From contig NZ_PNYB01000001.1 in the NCBI RefSeq assembly GCF_002879855.1, positions 62,001 to 126,000 of the forward strand: 64,000 bases of DNA, in the 5' to 3' direction. Source of the DNA: Trinickia soli (lineage in GTDB: Bacteria; Pseudomonadota; Gammaproteobacteria; Burkholderiales; Burkholderiaceae). The notes beneath the pieces are model-generated. The model saw only the letters and a list, made by a program, of their open reading frames with translations, had not been told where the DNA came from and searched no databases. A program made the translations under genes and the position numbers. Positions 24,106 through 34,857 of this stretch are shown here, in pieces (within the stretch, counting starts at the first letter, position 1; each line of letters begins with the position of its first letter).

Positions 24106-24201
24106 CTAACCACACACCGGAATGCAATGTAATGACGCGCACCCAAACATTCCGACCGTAAGGACGAGCACCGTCGCGATTTCAATAAGCCTCTTGACCA
24201 T
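24106..24201 (-). CDS. Micro-lipoprotein 2 (31 residues) of the T6SS cluster
   Basis: MVKRLIEIATVLVLTVGMFG followed by CASLHCIPVCG. The lipobox is VGMFGC; the mature peptide has 11 residues, including two more Cys. The ribosome-binding site AGAGGGAG lies 3 nt upstream. It sits behind its PAAR gene in the same position as micro-lipoprotein 1, yet the two sequences are unrelated beyond the lipobox. Confidence 0.55.
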   Translation of the reverse strand: MVKRLIEIATVLVLTVGMFGCASLHCIPVCG

Positions 24202-24217
24202 TTCTCCCTCTTTGAGT

Positions 24218-24505
24218 TCAGACTTCGATATATGACACCGACTGCGACGCGACCAGTTGCGGAGGCGTTGGGCACTGGCAGACGCAGAGGTCGTCGCTTA
24301 GCGCTGCTTGTCTCCCATCCGGCCCGGTCGTTGATATCCGCGGACCATCGCACACGATCTTACCCATCGCCTTACAAGCAGGACACCAAACGGGATCGTT
24401 CTCGTAGGCCTGCTCGCGATCGCCGATCAGATCGTTACCGTCTCCGGCCTGCACGATGCCGCCTGCGGTTGTGGCGTCTCCCTTGACAATGTCGTACCGC
24501 CGCAT
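24218..24505 (-). CDS. PAAR-domain T6SS spike-tip protein, copy 1
   Basis: 95 residues, near-identical to copy 2. MRRYDIVKGDATTAGGIVQA opens the PAAR-like fold, with CPACKAMGKIVCDGP and CVCQCPTPP as Cys clusters. It lies 12 bp after the immunity gene that accompanies the intact lipase, so this is the PAAR most likely to travel with it. PAAR proteins sharpen VgrG trimers and often recruit the effector encoded beside them. Confidence 0.87.
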   Translation of the reverse strand: MRRYDIVKGDATTAGGIVQAGDGNDLIGDREQAYENDPVWCPACKAMGKIVCDGPRISTTGPDGRQAALSDDLCVCQCPTPPQLVASQSVSYIEV

Positions 24506-24517
24506 AGGTGACTCCCT

Positions 24518-25549
24518 TTACACCGCTCCGGGGCGCAGATGCAAGCTGTTCAGGAGCGTGTCCCACACTTGAAGCGCGCCGGCTTCGTCGACAGGGGAGG
24601 TCGCTTGCTCCGGCGTCAAATCGGGACTGCTTGCACCGAGCAATAGCTGGATGGCGGTGTGGGGCTTCGCCAACGTGCTCGGATCGCCCGGTGCGATCAG
24701 GTAAAACCGATAGGAAGTGATCCCACCGTCTTGGAGCTCGAACAAGACTTCTTCGGCATTCATGCCGGCTACGGTCCGCTTGCCCTCGCGAAGAATGCGG
24801 TAGCGCCCCGGCTGCCGGGACAGTTGCGCACGGAGGGCGGGCAGTGTCTTGGTCAGGGGCTCGTTTTGATCCTGTTCGACTGAATCGCGCATCTGGATTA
24901 CGAGTAGTGCGGGCCGACCGGGCATCAGCGCGAACGACTGGCTGACCTCCTCCGTCGTCGTGGACGAGCCCGTCATGATCCCGCCGTCGAAGCAGAAGCC
25001 AGACTCCGCCGGTACTGTCCAGTTATCGCGGGCCTTGATGCGACGAATCTCCTTGTCGTAAATGCTTACGACTTTATCAATTACCGATGATCCGATTCGA
25101 CCTGTAATATTGAACAGAGTGCCATTGTCGTACACATGAGCCTCTGAGTCGAACGGCAGATCAATCCCTTCTGCTGCCGTGTCTCGATAAATAAATACAC
25201 GTGAATCATTGGTCGGCGAAAATGCTTTTTCTAGCCAGGGATGATTCCTTTCCTTCCCATCACCCGGATACACTCGTTTTTTCGAGCGAAGTTCATTTTC
25301 CCTGTCCTCAATTTTTGCTCGGTACGCTGATAGCGACACGTTATATTGAGTTTGTAACTTATCGCCTTCAAACTCGTAACGTTGATTGGAGATTTCGCTG
25401 GCTGTCGGGCGATCAAACATGAATCGACCGATGCACCATGGACGCGATTTGGACAATAAAAGATTACTCATCATCAATTCCCCGGAGAATGCGATTGAGC
25501 AGACACTCACGCCTGCGATAAATAGTAGGGCTTTCGCGAAATTCAGCAT
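24518..25549 (-). CDS. tli4: Tli4-type periplasmic immunity protein
   Basis: 343 residues. The start at 25549 (MLNFAKALLF) gives a signal peptide (LLFIAGVSVCSIAFSGE); a longer frame from 25612 would lie inside the lipase gene. Tli4 N- and C-domains are present (RPWCIGRFMFDRPTASEISN; ESGFCFDGGIMTG). The start overlaps the lipase stop (ATGCTGA), coupling toxin and antidote translation. It neutralises the lipase in the periplasm, the compartment where Tle4 acts. Confidence 0.88.
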   Translation of the reverse strand: MLNFAKALLFIAGVSVCSIAFSGELMMSNLLLSKSRPWCIGRFMFDRPTASEISNQRYEFEGDKLQTQYNVSLSAYRAKIEDRENELRSKKRVYPGDGKERNHPWLEKAFSPTNDSRVFIYRDTAAEGIDLPFDSEAHVYDNGTLFNITGRIGSSVIDKVVSIYDKEIRRIKARDNWTVPAESGFCFDGGIMTGSSTTTEEVSQSFALMPGRPALLVIQMRDSVEQDQNEPLTKTLPALRAQLSRQPGRYRILREGKRTVAGMNAEEVLFELQDGGITSYRFYLIAPGDPSTLAKPHTAIQLLLGASSPDLTPEQATSPVDEAGALQVWDTLLNSLHLRPGAV

Positions 25550-27492
25550 GTTGGCTCCGGGGCATCCTGCGCGATTTGCACGATGCTGTATAGCAAAGCC
25601 CAGCGCACCCAAGGGTGCATGTAGCTGAGCTGATGAACATAGCCGTGTTGGACAAATGCCATCTGCACTCCGGTAGCCGGATCGCCCTTAACCCTTGGAT
25701 CCAAACCACGCGCCTGCGCTTCGGCAGACCAGACAGGCACCGTACCGTCACCCGCAATGATACCGTTCTTACTGTTGTACGGGGCTGGATCCGTAGGATC
25801 CGCGTCTGCGGGCAACTTGTTTACCTTCTGCACCTCGAACTCCACGGCCAGCTTGCGTGTTTCCAAGTACACTCGCAAGTTACCAGTGTGCGAGTCGTGC
25901 AAGAACCTTGCGGCGCGCAATTCCTCTTCGGTTACATCGGACGGGAAATTGCCCTTCCAGATCACCGTGCCCCAGGTCAACAAATCTTTGAGTTCGTTGC
26001 CTTCCTCAACGCTCTGCCTATTCTTTTTGCTACCAGTTGCTTGGGTGCTGGGTGACTTGGCCCTTAGCGCCCCGTCTCCGTACGAAGCAAACGTTTTTGG
26101 ATGATAGACGTTGGTGATTTTCCGCTGATTTTTTATCGCATTACCTACCGTCGTATAAAAATTCCCTAGCACAGTATCGCCATGATGAGTTTTGCCGAGC
26201 CGGGTCTTCACGATGCCTGCGGGATCGAGAACCTTCTCATCGGGTACTAGACCGAACCATTTTGAATTCGTATAAATCTCTTTATATGCGTCGCCGTTTT
26301 CCGGTAACTGCATTACTGGCGAGCCGTCGAGTCGCGAGAATATCCACCATGGTTTTCCGTTGTTGTAGTCCGGCATAGGAATTAGCTCAAGTGGCCCCGG
26401 CGCGTTCGCCAGCACGGCTGTGAACTCGTTCGCGTCACGTCCGAGAAGGCTACCGCCGACGAAGCTATTCAGTCCCCCCTCGTTTCCAGCGCCAGTCCTG
26501 AAGCGCTTGGCGGCAACAGGCGCCCCCGTTGCCGGCTGCACGCTGTGAAACACACCGTGCATCAGATCCGCGGCACCGTGCATGGCGATCGCCATCCGTG
26601 CCACGAGGCCGCCCATCGAGTGGGTCAAGATGATCGCCTTGCCAGTGTGGTTCTCAGCGCAGATCTCTCTGATGCCCATCAGCCGCGTCGTCTTCTTTGT
26701 CTTTGGGTCGTAGTAGTCCGAGCCCTCGATGACTTGCTTGCCCGAGTCCGCGTTCGATTGCAGCCAGTTGTAACCAATCGCGTATACGCGGTACCGGTAT
26801 TTCGCGAAGTGCTTGAATTCCGGCGAGTCCTCGGTAAGTGCATCCCCCTTACCGAACGCCCCATAATTCGTCGGATGGGTACCCAACAATGGTTTGAGCG
26901 TCCAGTCCTTCCCTTCGGGATCCGGGTCCACCCATGCGCCATGAACCTTGCCAAGCTTCATGGGTTGATTGAGTTGTTCTTCAAGCCACGCGAGGACCGG
27001 GTGATAGCTCGTCCGATGCACCGATCCCCAGCCACGTCGACGCGCTTCGTCCTCGTCGATGAATTGATCGTTGGTGTCGTCCTTCGCATGTTTGCCGACA
27101 TTGATCGGGCCGAGTGGTGTGACTGCTGCACGCGTCGGATCATAGGTCTTTTCCCGGGACGAGGCACTGGAGAACCACATTCCGATCAATGCCCCAAGCG
27201 CTCCGATGTCCGCGAGCACCGTGTCCGAGTTCGGCGCAAAGAGCATTTCGTCGCCGGTATCTTTGAATGTCAGCAAAGACCCCATCACGCCGGGCAAGAA
27301 AATCACCGGAATGATCGGCCGCACGTCGCACAGCATCTCTTTCGGCCGAGTGTCGCTCGCCGGCGTCAACGTCGCGTGCGCGTACGATGCCCCATCCTTG
27401 TCCGTGCGTCCCGCCAGCCGTACGACCTCTTGCTGCGCGCTGTCATCGAAGGGCGAACCGTTGCCCTGACTGTCTGCCTGGTTATCGCTCAT
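25543..27492 (-). CDS. tle4: T6SS phospholipase/lipase effector, Tle4-like
   Basis: 649 residues, alpha/beta-hydrolase fold. An early strand-turn PVIFLPGVMGSLL resembles LCAT/PGAP1-type lipases. The nucleophile elbow is LTHSMGGLVAR with Ser292, T-x-S-x-G in place of G-x-S-x-G. Late segments GIIAGDGTVPVWSAEAQ and FVQHGYVHQLSYMHP could supply the catalytic Asp and His. No signal peptide, consistent with T6SS delivery. It sits 33 bp after vgrG and overlaps its Tli4 immunity gene, the Tle4-Tli4 arrangement. It would degrade membrane lipids of rival bacteria. Confidence 0.85.
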   Translation of the reverse strand: MSDNQADSQGNGSPFDDSAQQEVVRLAGRTDKDGASYAHATLTPASDTRPKEMLCDVRPIIPVIFLPGVMGSLLTFKDTGDEMLFAPNSDTVLADIGALGALIGMWFSSASSREKTYDPTRAAVTPLGPINVGKHAKDDTNDQFIDEDEARRRGWGSVHRTSYHPVLAWLEEQLNQPMKLGKVHGAWVDPDPEGKDWTLKPLLGTHPTNYGAFGKGDALTEDSPEFKHFAKYRYRVYAIGYNWLQSNADSGKQVIEGSDYYDPKTKKTTRLMGIREICAENHTGKAIILTHSMGGLVARMAIAMHGAADLMHGVFHSVQPATGAPVAAKRFRTGAGNEGGLNSFVGGSLLGRDANEFTAVLANAPGPLELIPMPDYNNGKPWWIFSRLDGSPVMQLPENGDAYKEIYTNSKWFGLVPDEKVLDPAGIVKTRLGKTHHGDTVLGNFYTTVGNAIKNQRKITNVYHPKTFASYGDGALRAKSPSTQATGSKKNRQSVEEGNELKDLLTWGTVIWKGNFPSDVTEEELRAARFLHDSHTGNLRVYLETRKLAVEFEVQKVNKLPADADPTDPAPYNSKNGIIAGDGTVPVWSAEAQARGLDPRVKGDPATGVQMAFVQHGYVHQLSYMHPWVRWALLYSIVQIAQDAPEPTC

Positions 27493-27525
27493 TTCGGCTT
27501 ATCGAATTAGAGTTTTTATCGTGAA

Positions 27526-30306
27526 TCACGCTGAAGTTCCGCCGGTCTTCGGGCTCGGCCGCAGCGCGCGCAGCATGATCGACTCGACGTTTTCGCTCTT
27601 TTGCTCGGGCACATGTCCGAGCTCGTTCGTCATACCGGTTATCCGCGTGCCGTCCGCGCGAACGAGTTCGAACGGGTGGTTTTTCAAAACCTCGCCGGTG
27701 ATGCGATTGCGCAGCACATACGGATCGTTGAACTTCGTTTTCGGCAGGCTGTTCATGTGCTCCGCAACCGAGCTCGGCCCTTGTCGGCTGAAGGATGCCG
27801 ACTTGAACGTCCTGCCACCGCGCGTGCCATCCTCGATGCCGTCGGCCGTAATGCGGATATAGGAGCCGCCGCACTTGAACATCAATTCCTGTTTGGCCTC
27901 GATGACGATGCGGCCCTGGTTGCTCGTCAGCGTCATGTTCTGGTCGGCGTAGAGCGTCATCTCGTCGCTTTGAGCGGCAACTTCAACCTTGCCCTTGGCC
28001 GCAAAGATCTTCACGCCCGCTTGCTGAACGAATAGGCTGATCTTCTCGGCGGCCGCCATGATCAACGATTTCCCAGTGGCGACGGTCGCGTTTTCGCCGC
28101 TGACGACGCTGATCTGCTTATCCGCTGTGACCTGCGTCGATTGCTGCGTCGACAAGAGAATGCCCGCAGGACCGGCCACCGCGATCAGTGGGGCGGTGAA
28201 GCTATTGGCCTCGCCCATGCCGCCGCCTCCCGTGCGCCCGCCGGACGCGGTACCCGACGTGGTATGAAGCGTTGCGCTTGTCATCGCCTTCAGCACGCCT
28301 TGAGTCGCTTGCAGAGGCTCGGCCTGCGCCGTCGTGCTGGCGCTCGACAACGATTCGACAAGCATGCCCGTGCGTTCCAATTGATCCTGTAGTTCGTCGA
28401 CACCGAGTTGTTCACTGTCGTACGAGCCGGCATGCGTGCTGATATACAGGCCGCGGTTGGCGCGTACTGCGCCGTAGTCATCCGTGTGCAAGATAAAGCC
28501 GCTGCCCAGGTAGCGGCCCCGCCTGTTGCCGTCCTGCTGGATCAAGTAGCCCTGATGAAAGGCGCTATAGCTCTTGCCCGTATAGCTCGTGAAGCGCGTT
28601 CCGCCCTGGTTCGTCGCGTCGTCGTGAACCAGGGCGTTGTACGCGCCGGTGTTGCCGAATCCGCGCGAGCGGAAGCCTGACAGCAGGACGTTCGTATGCC
28701 ACGGCGGCTGCGTCGTGCCGCCAGCGAGTCGGCCAAGGATGAACGGGCGGTCGCAATCGCCTCCCCAGTGGCCGATCGCGAGCCACTCGCCTGCGCGAGG
28801 CACGTGAACGCCGCCGTAGCCGTTCCCGGTATCCGCTTGCATGGAGAGCAACAACGGCGACGAAACGAAGGCGCCCGCCGGTGTTTGCCGATCCCACGCA
28901 TAATGCACGCGGATCCGATTCAACGCGTCGGCCCAAGCTTCCTCGCCCTCCGGTGCAACGGCCTGCGCATGCTCGATCTGCATGACAGGTTTGTGGTGTT
29001 CGAAGGGGCTGCGATATTCGACGGATGCCGGTTGTGCTTCCAGTTCGACGACGAAATAGCCTGTCTGGCCGTCGGCTGCATGCGGTTTCGACACGAAGCG
29101 CTTGCCATGCGTGGCCCTGGCGTCTGCGATGACGCGCTGCAGACTGTGAGGGAAGGCCGCGTTGTGGAGCCCGATCGGCAAGTTGTTTTCGATGTGCCAA
29201 CGCAGTTCGATCGCAACAAACACGTTGTCGCGTGAATCCCCGCCCTTATGTCGCGGGTGGTGATTCAGCTCGAAATGCGACCCCGCATCGATCCATCGCA
29301 AAGCGCCGATGCCCGAATAGCGACGCGCTTGCGCATCCCAGGCTTCCGTACGCAGCCGCGCGCGGGCATATCCGGCGTCCGAACTGGGGTAGCCGTAAGG
29401 CAAGGACTCGAAAACTTCCATCGGCGCCGCGGGGATCTGCTGCGACTCCTCATAACGCCGTTGTTCAATGGTATAGGTCGTCGCCTTGAGCTGACTCGAC
29501 GCCTCGAAGTCATAGCTCGGTCGCATGTAGTCGAACGACCGATTTGTGTAGCGTACGCTTTGAAGGGTTTGCAGGGCTGCCCATTGCGTTAGGCCGTCGA
29601 CCTCATCGTCCGTATTGCCCCGGCAGTACTCAACCGAAGTTCCCTTCGGGAGGGCCGTGAGACTGTCCACGATGACGAGCGTTGTCTGGCCCGCGTTGTC
29701 GTCCGCATGCTCCCAATAGAAGTACCAGCCTTCGTCTTCGAGAATTCGATGGACGAAATTCAGATCCGATTCCGCTTGCCGACAGTACGAGCGCACCCGG
29801 GGCTCGGTCACGATGTTGAAACGAACCTGGCCTTGCAACTGCGAATACCGATCGAAGACGTCGTGCATGATTTCACGCGCGTTCTTCTCCAGCCAGTAAT
29901 AGTCGTTGCGCGTATGGCCGAGGAAATAAAGCGCCGACGCGAATTCCACTTGATAGACCGCGAGATCGCCGTCGCTTCCGAGCACGCTGACACGATGAAC
30001 GAAGCCGTGAATGGGGCGGTAACTTGAAGGGGAAGACGCCGTCGTTGTCTGCTGAAGCCACAGTGTCCCTGGCTGATGCATCAGCGACAACAGAGAGAGG
30101 TTTTTATTTATCGAAACGGCGTCTATCGTCCAGCGATAGTCGCGACCGATCTTTGCCCAGCCTTGTGCGCGCAGTGGAATCAGGACATCGGGGCCAAGCG
30201 GCGTATCGAGTTTGAGCAATCGCTCTCGTTGGAGAACGCCTCGCTGTATCGCGTCGTATATGTCGCTGTACTTCAGTTCCCCGGGCGAGGCGGATCTGAT
30301 TAGCAT
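27526..30306 (-). CDS. vgrG: VgrG spike protein of the type VI secretion system
   Basis: 926 residues. The Rhs/Vgr core (about 1-530) includes FVHRVSVLGSDGDLAVYQVE, then YCRQAESDLNFVHRILEDEG and GWYFYWEH. The gp5 OB region has VPRAGEWLAIGHWGGDCDRP. DUF2345 (about 650-800) is followed by a beta-repeat zone (VEVAAQSDEMTLYADQNMTL). A C-terminal extension of about 100 residues (FKSASFSRQGPSSVAEHMNS; FELVRADGTRITGMTNELG) looks like a transthyretin-like effector-docking domain. No structural T6SS genes are in the window, so this is an accessory vgrG island. Confidence 0.95.
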   Translation of the reverse strand: MLIRSASPGELKYSDIYDAIQRGVLQRERLLKLDTPLGPDVLIPLRAQGWAKIGRDYRWTIDAVSINKNLSLLSLMHQPGTLWLQQTTTASSPSSYRPIHGFVHRVSVLGSDGDLAVYQVEFASALYFLGHTRNDYYWLEKNAREIMHDVFDRYSQLQGQVRFNIVTEPRVRSYCRQAESDLNFVHRILEDEGWYFYWEHADDNAGQTTLVIVDSLTALPKGTSVEYCRGNTDDEVDGLTQWAALQTLQSVRYTNRSFDYMRPSYDFEASSQLKATTYTIEQRRYEESQQIPAAPMEVFESLPYGYPSSDAGYARARLRTEAWDAQARRYSGIGALRWIDAGSHFELNHHPRHKGGDSRDNVFVAIELRWHIENNLPIGLHNAAFPHSLQRVIADARATHGKRFVSKPHAADGQTGYFVVELEAQPASVEYRSPFEHHKPVMQIEHAQAVAPEGEEAWADALNRIRVHYAWDRQTPAGAFVSSPLLLSMQADTGNGYGGVHVPRAGEWLAIGHWGGDCDRPFILGRLAGGTTQPPWHTNVLLSGFRSRGFGNTGAYNALVHDDATNQGGTRFTSYTGKSYSAFHQGYLIQQDGNRRGRYLGSGFILHTDDYGAVRANRGLYISTHAGSYDSEQLGVDELQDQLERTGMLVESLSSASTTAQAEPLQATQGVLKAMTSATLHTTSGTASGGRTGGGGMGEANSFTAPLIAVAGPAGILLSTQQSTQVTADKQISVVSGENATVATGKSLIMAAAEKISLFVQQAGVKIFAAKGKVEVAAQSDEMTLYADQNMTLTSNQGRIVIEAKQELMFKCGGSYIRITADGIEDGTRGGRTFKSASFSRQGPSSVAEHMNSLPKTKFNDPYVLRNRITGEVLKNHPFELVRADGTRITGMTNELGHVPEQKSENVESIMLRALRPSPKTGGTSA

Positions 30307-30668
30307 TATTGTTCCAATCTCTCAGTTGCTCCCGACGGCCGCGGGGCGAGGGTATCCGCAAAATTCCATGCGGATTTGTTTATCATTCTGTGCTTGATTT
30401 TAACATAGGGCCTGGCATTCTCGTACCTCGTGGTTTCGACTGGGCGCGCTATTGAGGGCATCGGATTCGATGGACGCCTCAATGCCTACAACGCCGCGGC
30501 GCAGGATTCCCGCGAATACACCGCGCTCCATATCGGGCAACGGGATGCCTCTTGATACCAAGGTTGGTGCAATGCGGTGGCTCCCCCCTTCGCGCGAATG
30601 GAGGCCAGTAAGATCGCCGAGTCAATCGGAAAACTGAACCGGCCCGGGAATCGTGGAGGCTGGTTGGT
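30307..30668. other. Gap between vgrG and IS3 remnant
   Basis: 362 bp. The first ~110 bp upstream of vgrG are AT-richer (for example 30361-30410) and probably contain its promoter, but no clear -35/-10 pair stands out. A coding-like plus-strand scrap at about 30448-30555 reads GRLNAYNAAAQDSREYTALH and stops; it may be the end of a lost gene. An isolated CGGAAAAC lies at 30627, not next to an obvious stop. Confidence 0.4.
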
Positions 30669-31368
<700 letters not shown>

Positions 31369-31369
<1 letters not shown>

Positions 31370-31977
31370 ACTGGGCTCGTAAGCTCCAAGGCATGGGACA
31401 CACGGTTCGGCTGATTGCACCGCAGTTCGTCAAGCCGTATGTGAAGACGAACCAGAACGACGCGGCCGACGCCGAGGCGATCCGCGAAGCCGTCGCGCGA
31501 CCGAACATGCGCTTCGTGCCGATCAAGACCGTTGAGCAGCAATCGGTCTTGTCGCTGCATCGTGTCCGTCAAGGATTTGTGCGGGCGCGAACGGCGCAGG
31601 CCAATCAGATTCGCGGGCTGCTCGGCGAGTTTGGCATCATCATTCCCCAAGGAATCTTACATCTCATAAGCCGCGTGCCGGAGCTGCTCGAAGACGCCAG
31701 CAATGAATTGACGGGCTCCTTCCCGCTGCTCATTGAGCGTCTGATGGCACACCTGAAAGAACTCGACCGGCAAGCTCGGGAACTCGAAGCACAAATCCAG
31801 GCATGGCACCGCAGCAATGAGGCCAGTCGCAAACTCGCGAGAGACAAGGACCGCCGGTTAGAGGGTTTGCTTCAGCGCTGAAACCAGAACGTTGCGGCCG
31901 TCGCACTCGCGAACAAAAACGCGCGGATCGCGTGGGCACTCCTGGCTCACGGCGGCGAGTTCCGAGCTGATTACCCA
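31369..31977 (+). pseudogene. IS110-family transposase, truncated and internally deleted
   Basis: The frame begins without its N-terminus at ASNWARKLQGMGHTVRLIAP and continues KTNQNDAADAEAI, VEQQSVLSLHR and ASNELTGSFPLLIERL. After SRKLARDKDR it loses the transposase_20 middle part and meets TGA at 31879. The same frame then gives NVAAVALANKNARIAWALLA, the usual IS110 C-terminal region. Both the DEDD N-terminus and the central helix-hairpin-helix are gone, so it cannot transpose. Confidence 0.88.
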
Positions 31978-32234
31978 CGAGCGCAATCGGACATTCAGAC
32001 GCCCACTTCGCCTTAACGACGAACCATCATGTCGTGATCGAATTAAGGCCATCGAGCGGCGCCCCGGGAAACCCCTACCTCAAATAACCCTTTATGAATT
32101 AGGGTAAGACGCCGTTTACCTGCTTAATAGCGCTCGCCTAAAGGGGCGGGCGGGAAACAACGGGCGCCATCGCGCTGTCTCGATGGCTCCTTTCCACAGT
32201 ACCTCCGACTTGGCTCAACAACCGGGAAATCAGC

Positions 32235-33818
32235 GTGAAATCGAATATTGGCGCGCAGCTTTCATTCAGAGCCCAGATGATTCTGTTGATGGTGAGCTTT
32301 GCAAGCTGTTTCCTACTGTACGGTCTGTGCTCGATGTTCGTCATCAAGGAACTGCGCGTGAACGGGCCGCTCTACGACAAGATCGTCCAAAACAAGGATC
32401 TGGTATCGGATATTCTTCCTCCGCCGGAGTACGTGATCGAGTCATACCTCACATGCTTTCAGCTTGTCGGCGCGGAATCGGCGGACCAGTCGCGCCTGAT
32501 CGATCGGCTCAAGGCGCTCAAGGCGGATTACGACGATCGCCATCGATACTGGGCCGAGCAACGTCTGAATCCTGCCACTCGCAATGCCCTCATGGACAAG
32601 GCGCACCCTGCGGCGCTTGCGTTTTATCAGATTGTATTCACCGACTTCATTCCCGCCCTGCAGCGCGGAAACAAGGCCGCCGCGCTTGACGCACTGTCTC
32701 GCATCTCCCAGCAGTACGAAATTCACCGGAAGGCGATCGATCAGGTAGTCGAACTCGCGACGAAGAATTCCAAGGCCGTGGAAGCCGAAGCCCGTGAGCG
32801 CACGCAGGCGGGAAGCTGGACACTCCTCGCGATCTTCTTTGTCGCACTGGCCTCCAGTGTGGCAATTTCTCGTTTCATTGCCCGTCGCCTTCGCGCGCAA
32901 CTTGGCGGCGAACCGGCTTTGGCGACGAAAGTCGCCAGTCGGATCGCGGCCGGGGATTTGACGGTAAAGATCAGCGCGTCGGGGGATTCGCGCAGCCTGA
33001 TATCGACGATGCAAACGATGCGGGACAGTCTTACACGCATCGCAGCCGAAGTGCGGTCGGGCACCGAAAGTGTCACGACTGCCGCCAGCCAGATATCGGC
33101 AGGTAACTCCGATCTCTCGGCTCGCACCGAGGAGCAGGCCGCGTCGCTGGAGGAAACGGCGGCGAGCATGGTTCAGTTGACCGAAACAGTCAAGCGGAAC
33201 GCGGACAACGCGCATCAAGCCAGCGCCCTGGCTTTGCGAGCCACCAACATATCCGGCGCCGGCAACGATGCGGTGCAAGGGATGGTGCGGACGATCGGAG
33301 AAATCAGCGGCAGTTCGAGCAAGATCTCCGAGATTACGGGCACCATCGAAGGCATCGCGTTTCAGACCAACATCCTTGCATTGAACGCGGCGGTGGAAGC
33401 GGCACGCGCAGGCGAGCAGGGGCGAGGCTTCGCCGTCGTGGCGAGCGAGGTGCGCAGCTTGGCACAGCGCTCGGCCGCTGCGGCAAAAGAGATCAAGGAA
33501 TTGATCAACTCGTCTGTCGCCACGATCCAGGATGGCGCGCACCGCGCGGGCGAGGTGGGCGAAACGATGGGGCAGGTGATGCATGCGATCAAGCAAGTGT
33601 CGGACATCGTCGCCGAAATCGCCGCAGCATCCGAGGAACAAAGCCGCGGCATCGAGCAAGTCAACCGGTCCATCGGTCAGATGGATGAGGTGACACAGCA
33701 AAACGCGGCACTCGTCGAGCAGGCCGCCGCCGCTGCGCAGTCGCTCGAAGAGCAGGCGGTAAAGCTTAAGTCCGCTGTTTCTGTATTCCAACTCGCCGGC
33801 GACCGTGTGTCCTGCTAG
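32235..33818 (+). CDS. Methyl-accepting chemotaxis protein
   Basis: 527 residues from GTG 32235. TM1 at about 13-33 ([18 protein letters not shown]), a periplasmic helical sensor domain (about 40-190), TM2 at about 193-212 ([18 protein letters not shown]), HAMP ([15 protein letters not shown]) and a long signalling hairpin whose tip is [20 protein letters not shown] followed by [15 protein letters not shown]. It senses an unknown ligand and controls CheA. No che genes are nearby and no C-terminal CheR-binding pentapeptide is seen. Bases 31978-32234 before it show no gene. Confidence 0.93.
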   Translation: MKSNIGAQLSFRAQMILLMVSFASCFLLYGLCSMFVIKELRVNGPLYDKIVQNKDLVSDILPPPEYVIESYLTCFQLVGAESADQSRLIDRLKALKADYDDRHRYWAEQRLNPATRNALMDKAHPAALAFYQIVFTDFIPALQRGNKAAALDALSRISQQYEIHRKAIDQVVELATKNSKAVEAEARERTQAGSWTLLAIFFVALASSVAISRFIARRLRAQLGGEPALATKVASRIAAGDLTVKISASGDSRSLISTMQTMRDSLTRIAAEVRSGTESVTTAASQISAGNSDLSARTEEQAASLEETAASMVQLTETVKRNADNAHQASALALRATNISGAGNDAVQGMVRTIGEISGSSSKISEITGTIEGIAFQTNILALNAAVEAARAGEQGRGFAVVASEVRSLAQRSAAAAKEIKELINSSVATIQDGAHRAGEVGETMGQVMHAIKQVSDIVAEIAAASEEQSRGIEQVNRSIGQMDEVTQQNAALVEQAAAAAQSLEEQAVKLKSAVSVFQLAGDRVSC

Positions 33819-34068
33819 CACGCAGGGGTTCGCGCGGATCGTACGCGTGATTGGTGCTCTCCGGCGAGCCATGCTCGCCAGCCGCCAACCATCCGTGATG
33901 TTGACCCCGGACTCCGGTCCATATGAACGCGTCGTCAATTACCACGTTCACGATCTCGGCGACCGAATTTTGGCTTCACCCAAAATAGCCCTTCTACCGT
34001 CGGCTGGTCTTTGTTCCAATTTCCCACGACGCTATGTTCCTGGTCTGCCCAGCCGATACGCAGCGTCA

Positions 34069-34622
<554 letters not shown>

Positions 34623-34667
34623 TCATCCTGATTGACGCGCGGCAAGAAGTGGCGTGCTGGACGACGC

Positions 34668-34811
34668 AACGGCCACGGGCCTGCAGACCTGCTGGTGGTC
34701 GATAAGCCCCCGAAGGCAGCGCGCGAGCGGACGCCATCAACACACGAACCGAAAAACTACACCGTAGACATATCAGCACTGGCGCGGTTGATCGAGGAAG
34801 GCGAGATCTGA
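34668..34811 (+). other. Possible 3' end of a lost gene
   Basis: The plus-strand frame GPADLLVVDKPPKAARERTP, later NYTVDISALARLIEEGEI, ends in TGA at 34809-34811. It is coding-like but has no start. It may be all that remains of a gene removed with the IS21 insertion. Confidence 0.25.
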
Positions 34812-34857
34812 CCCATTTCAACCACGAAATACGGATCTTTTTTTTGCAAAGCCCTGC

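Noticed and set aside
26545-27510. 321-codon plus-strand frame opposite the lipase gene
   Set aside because: It is a mirror of the well-supported effector frame, Arg/His-rich and without motifs.
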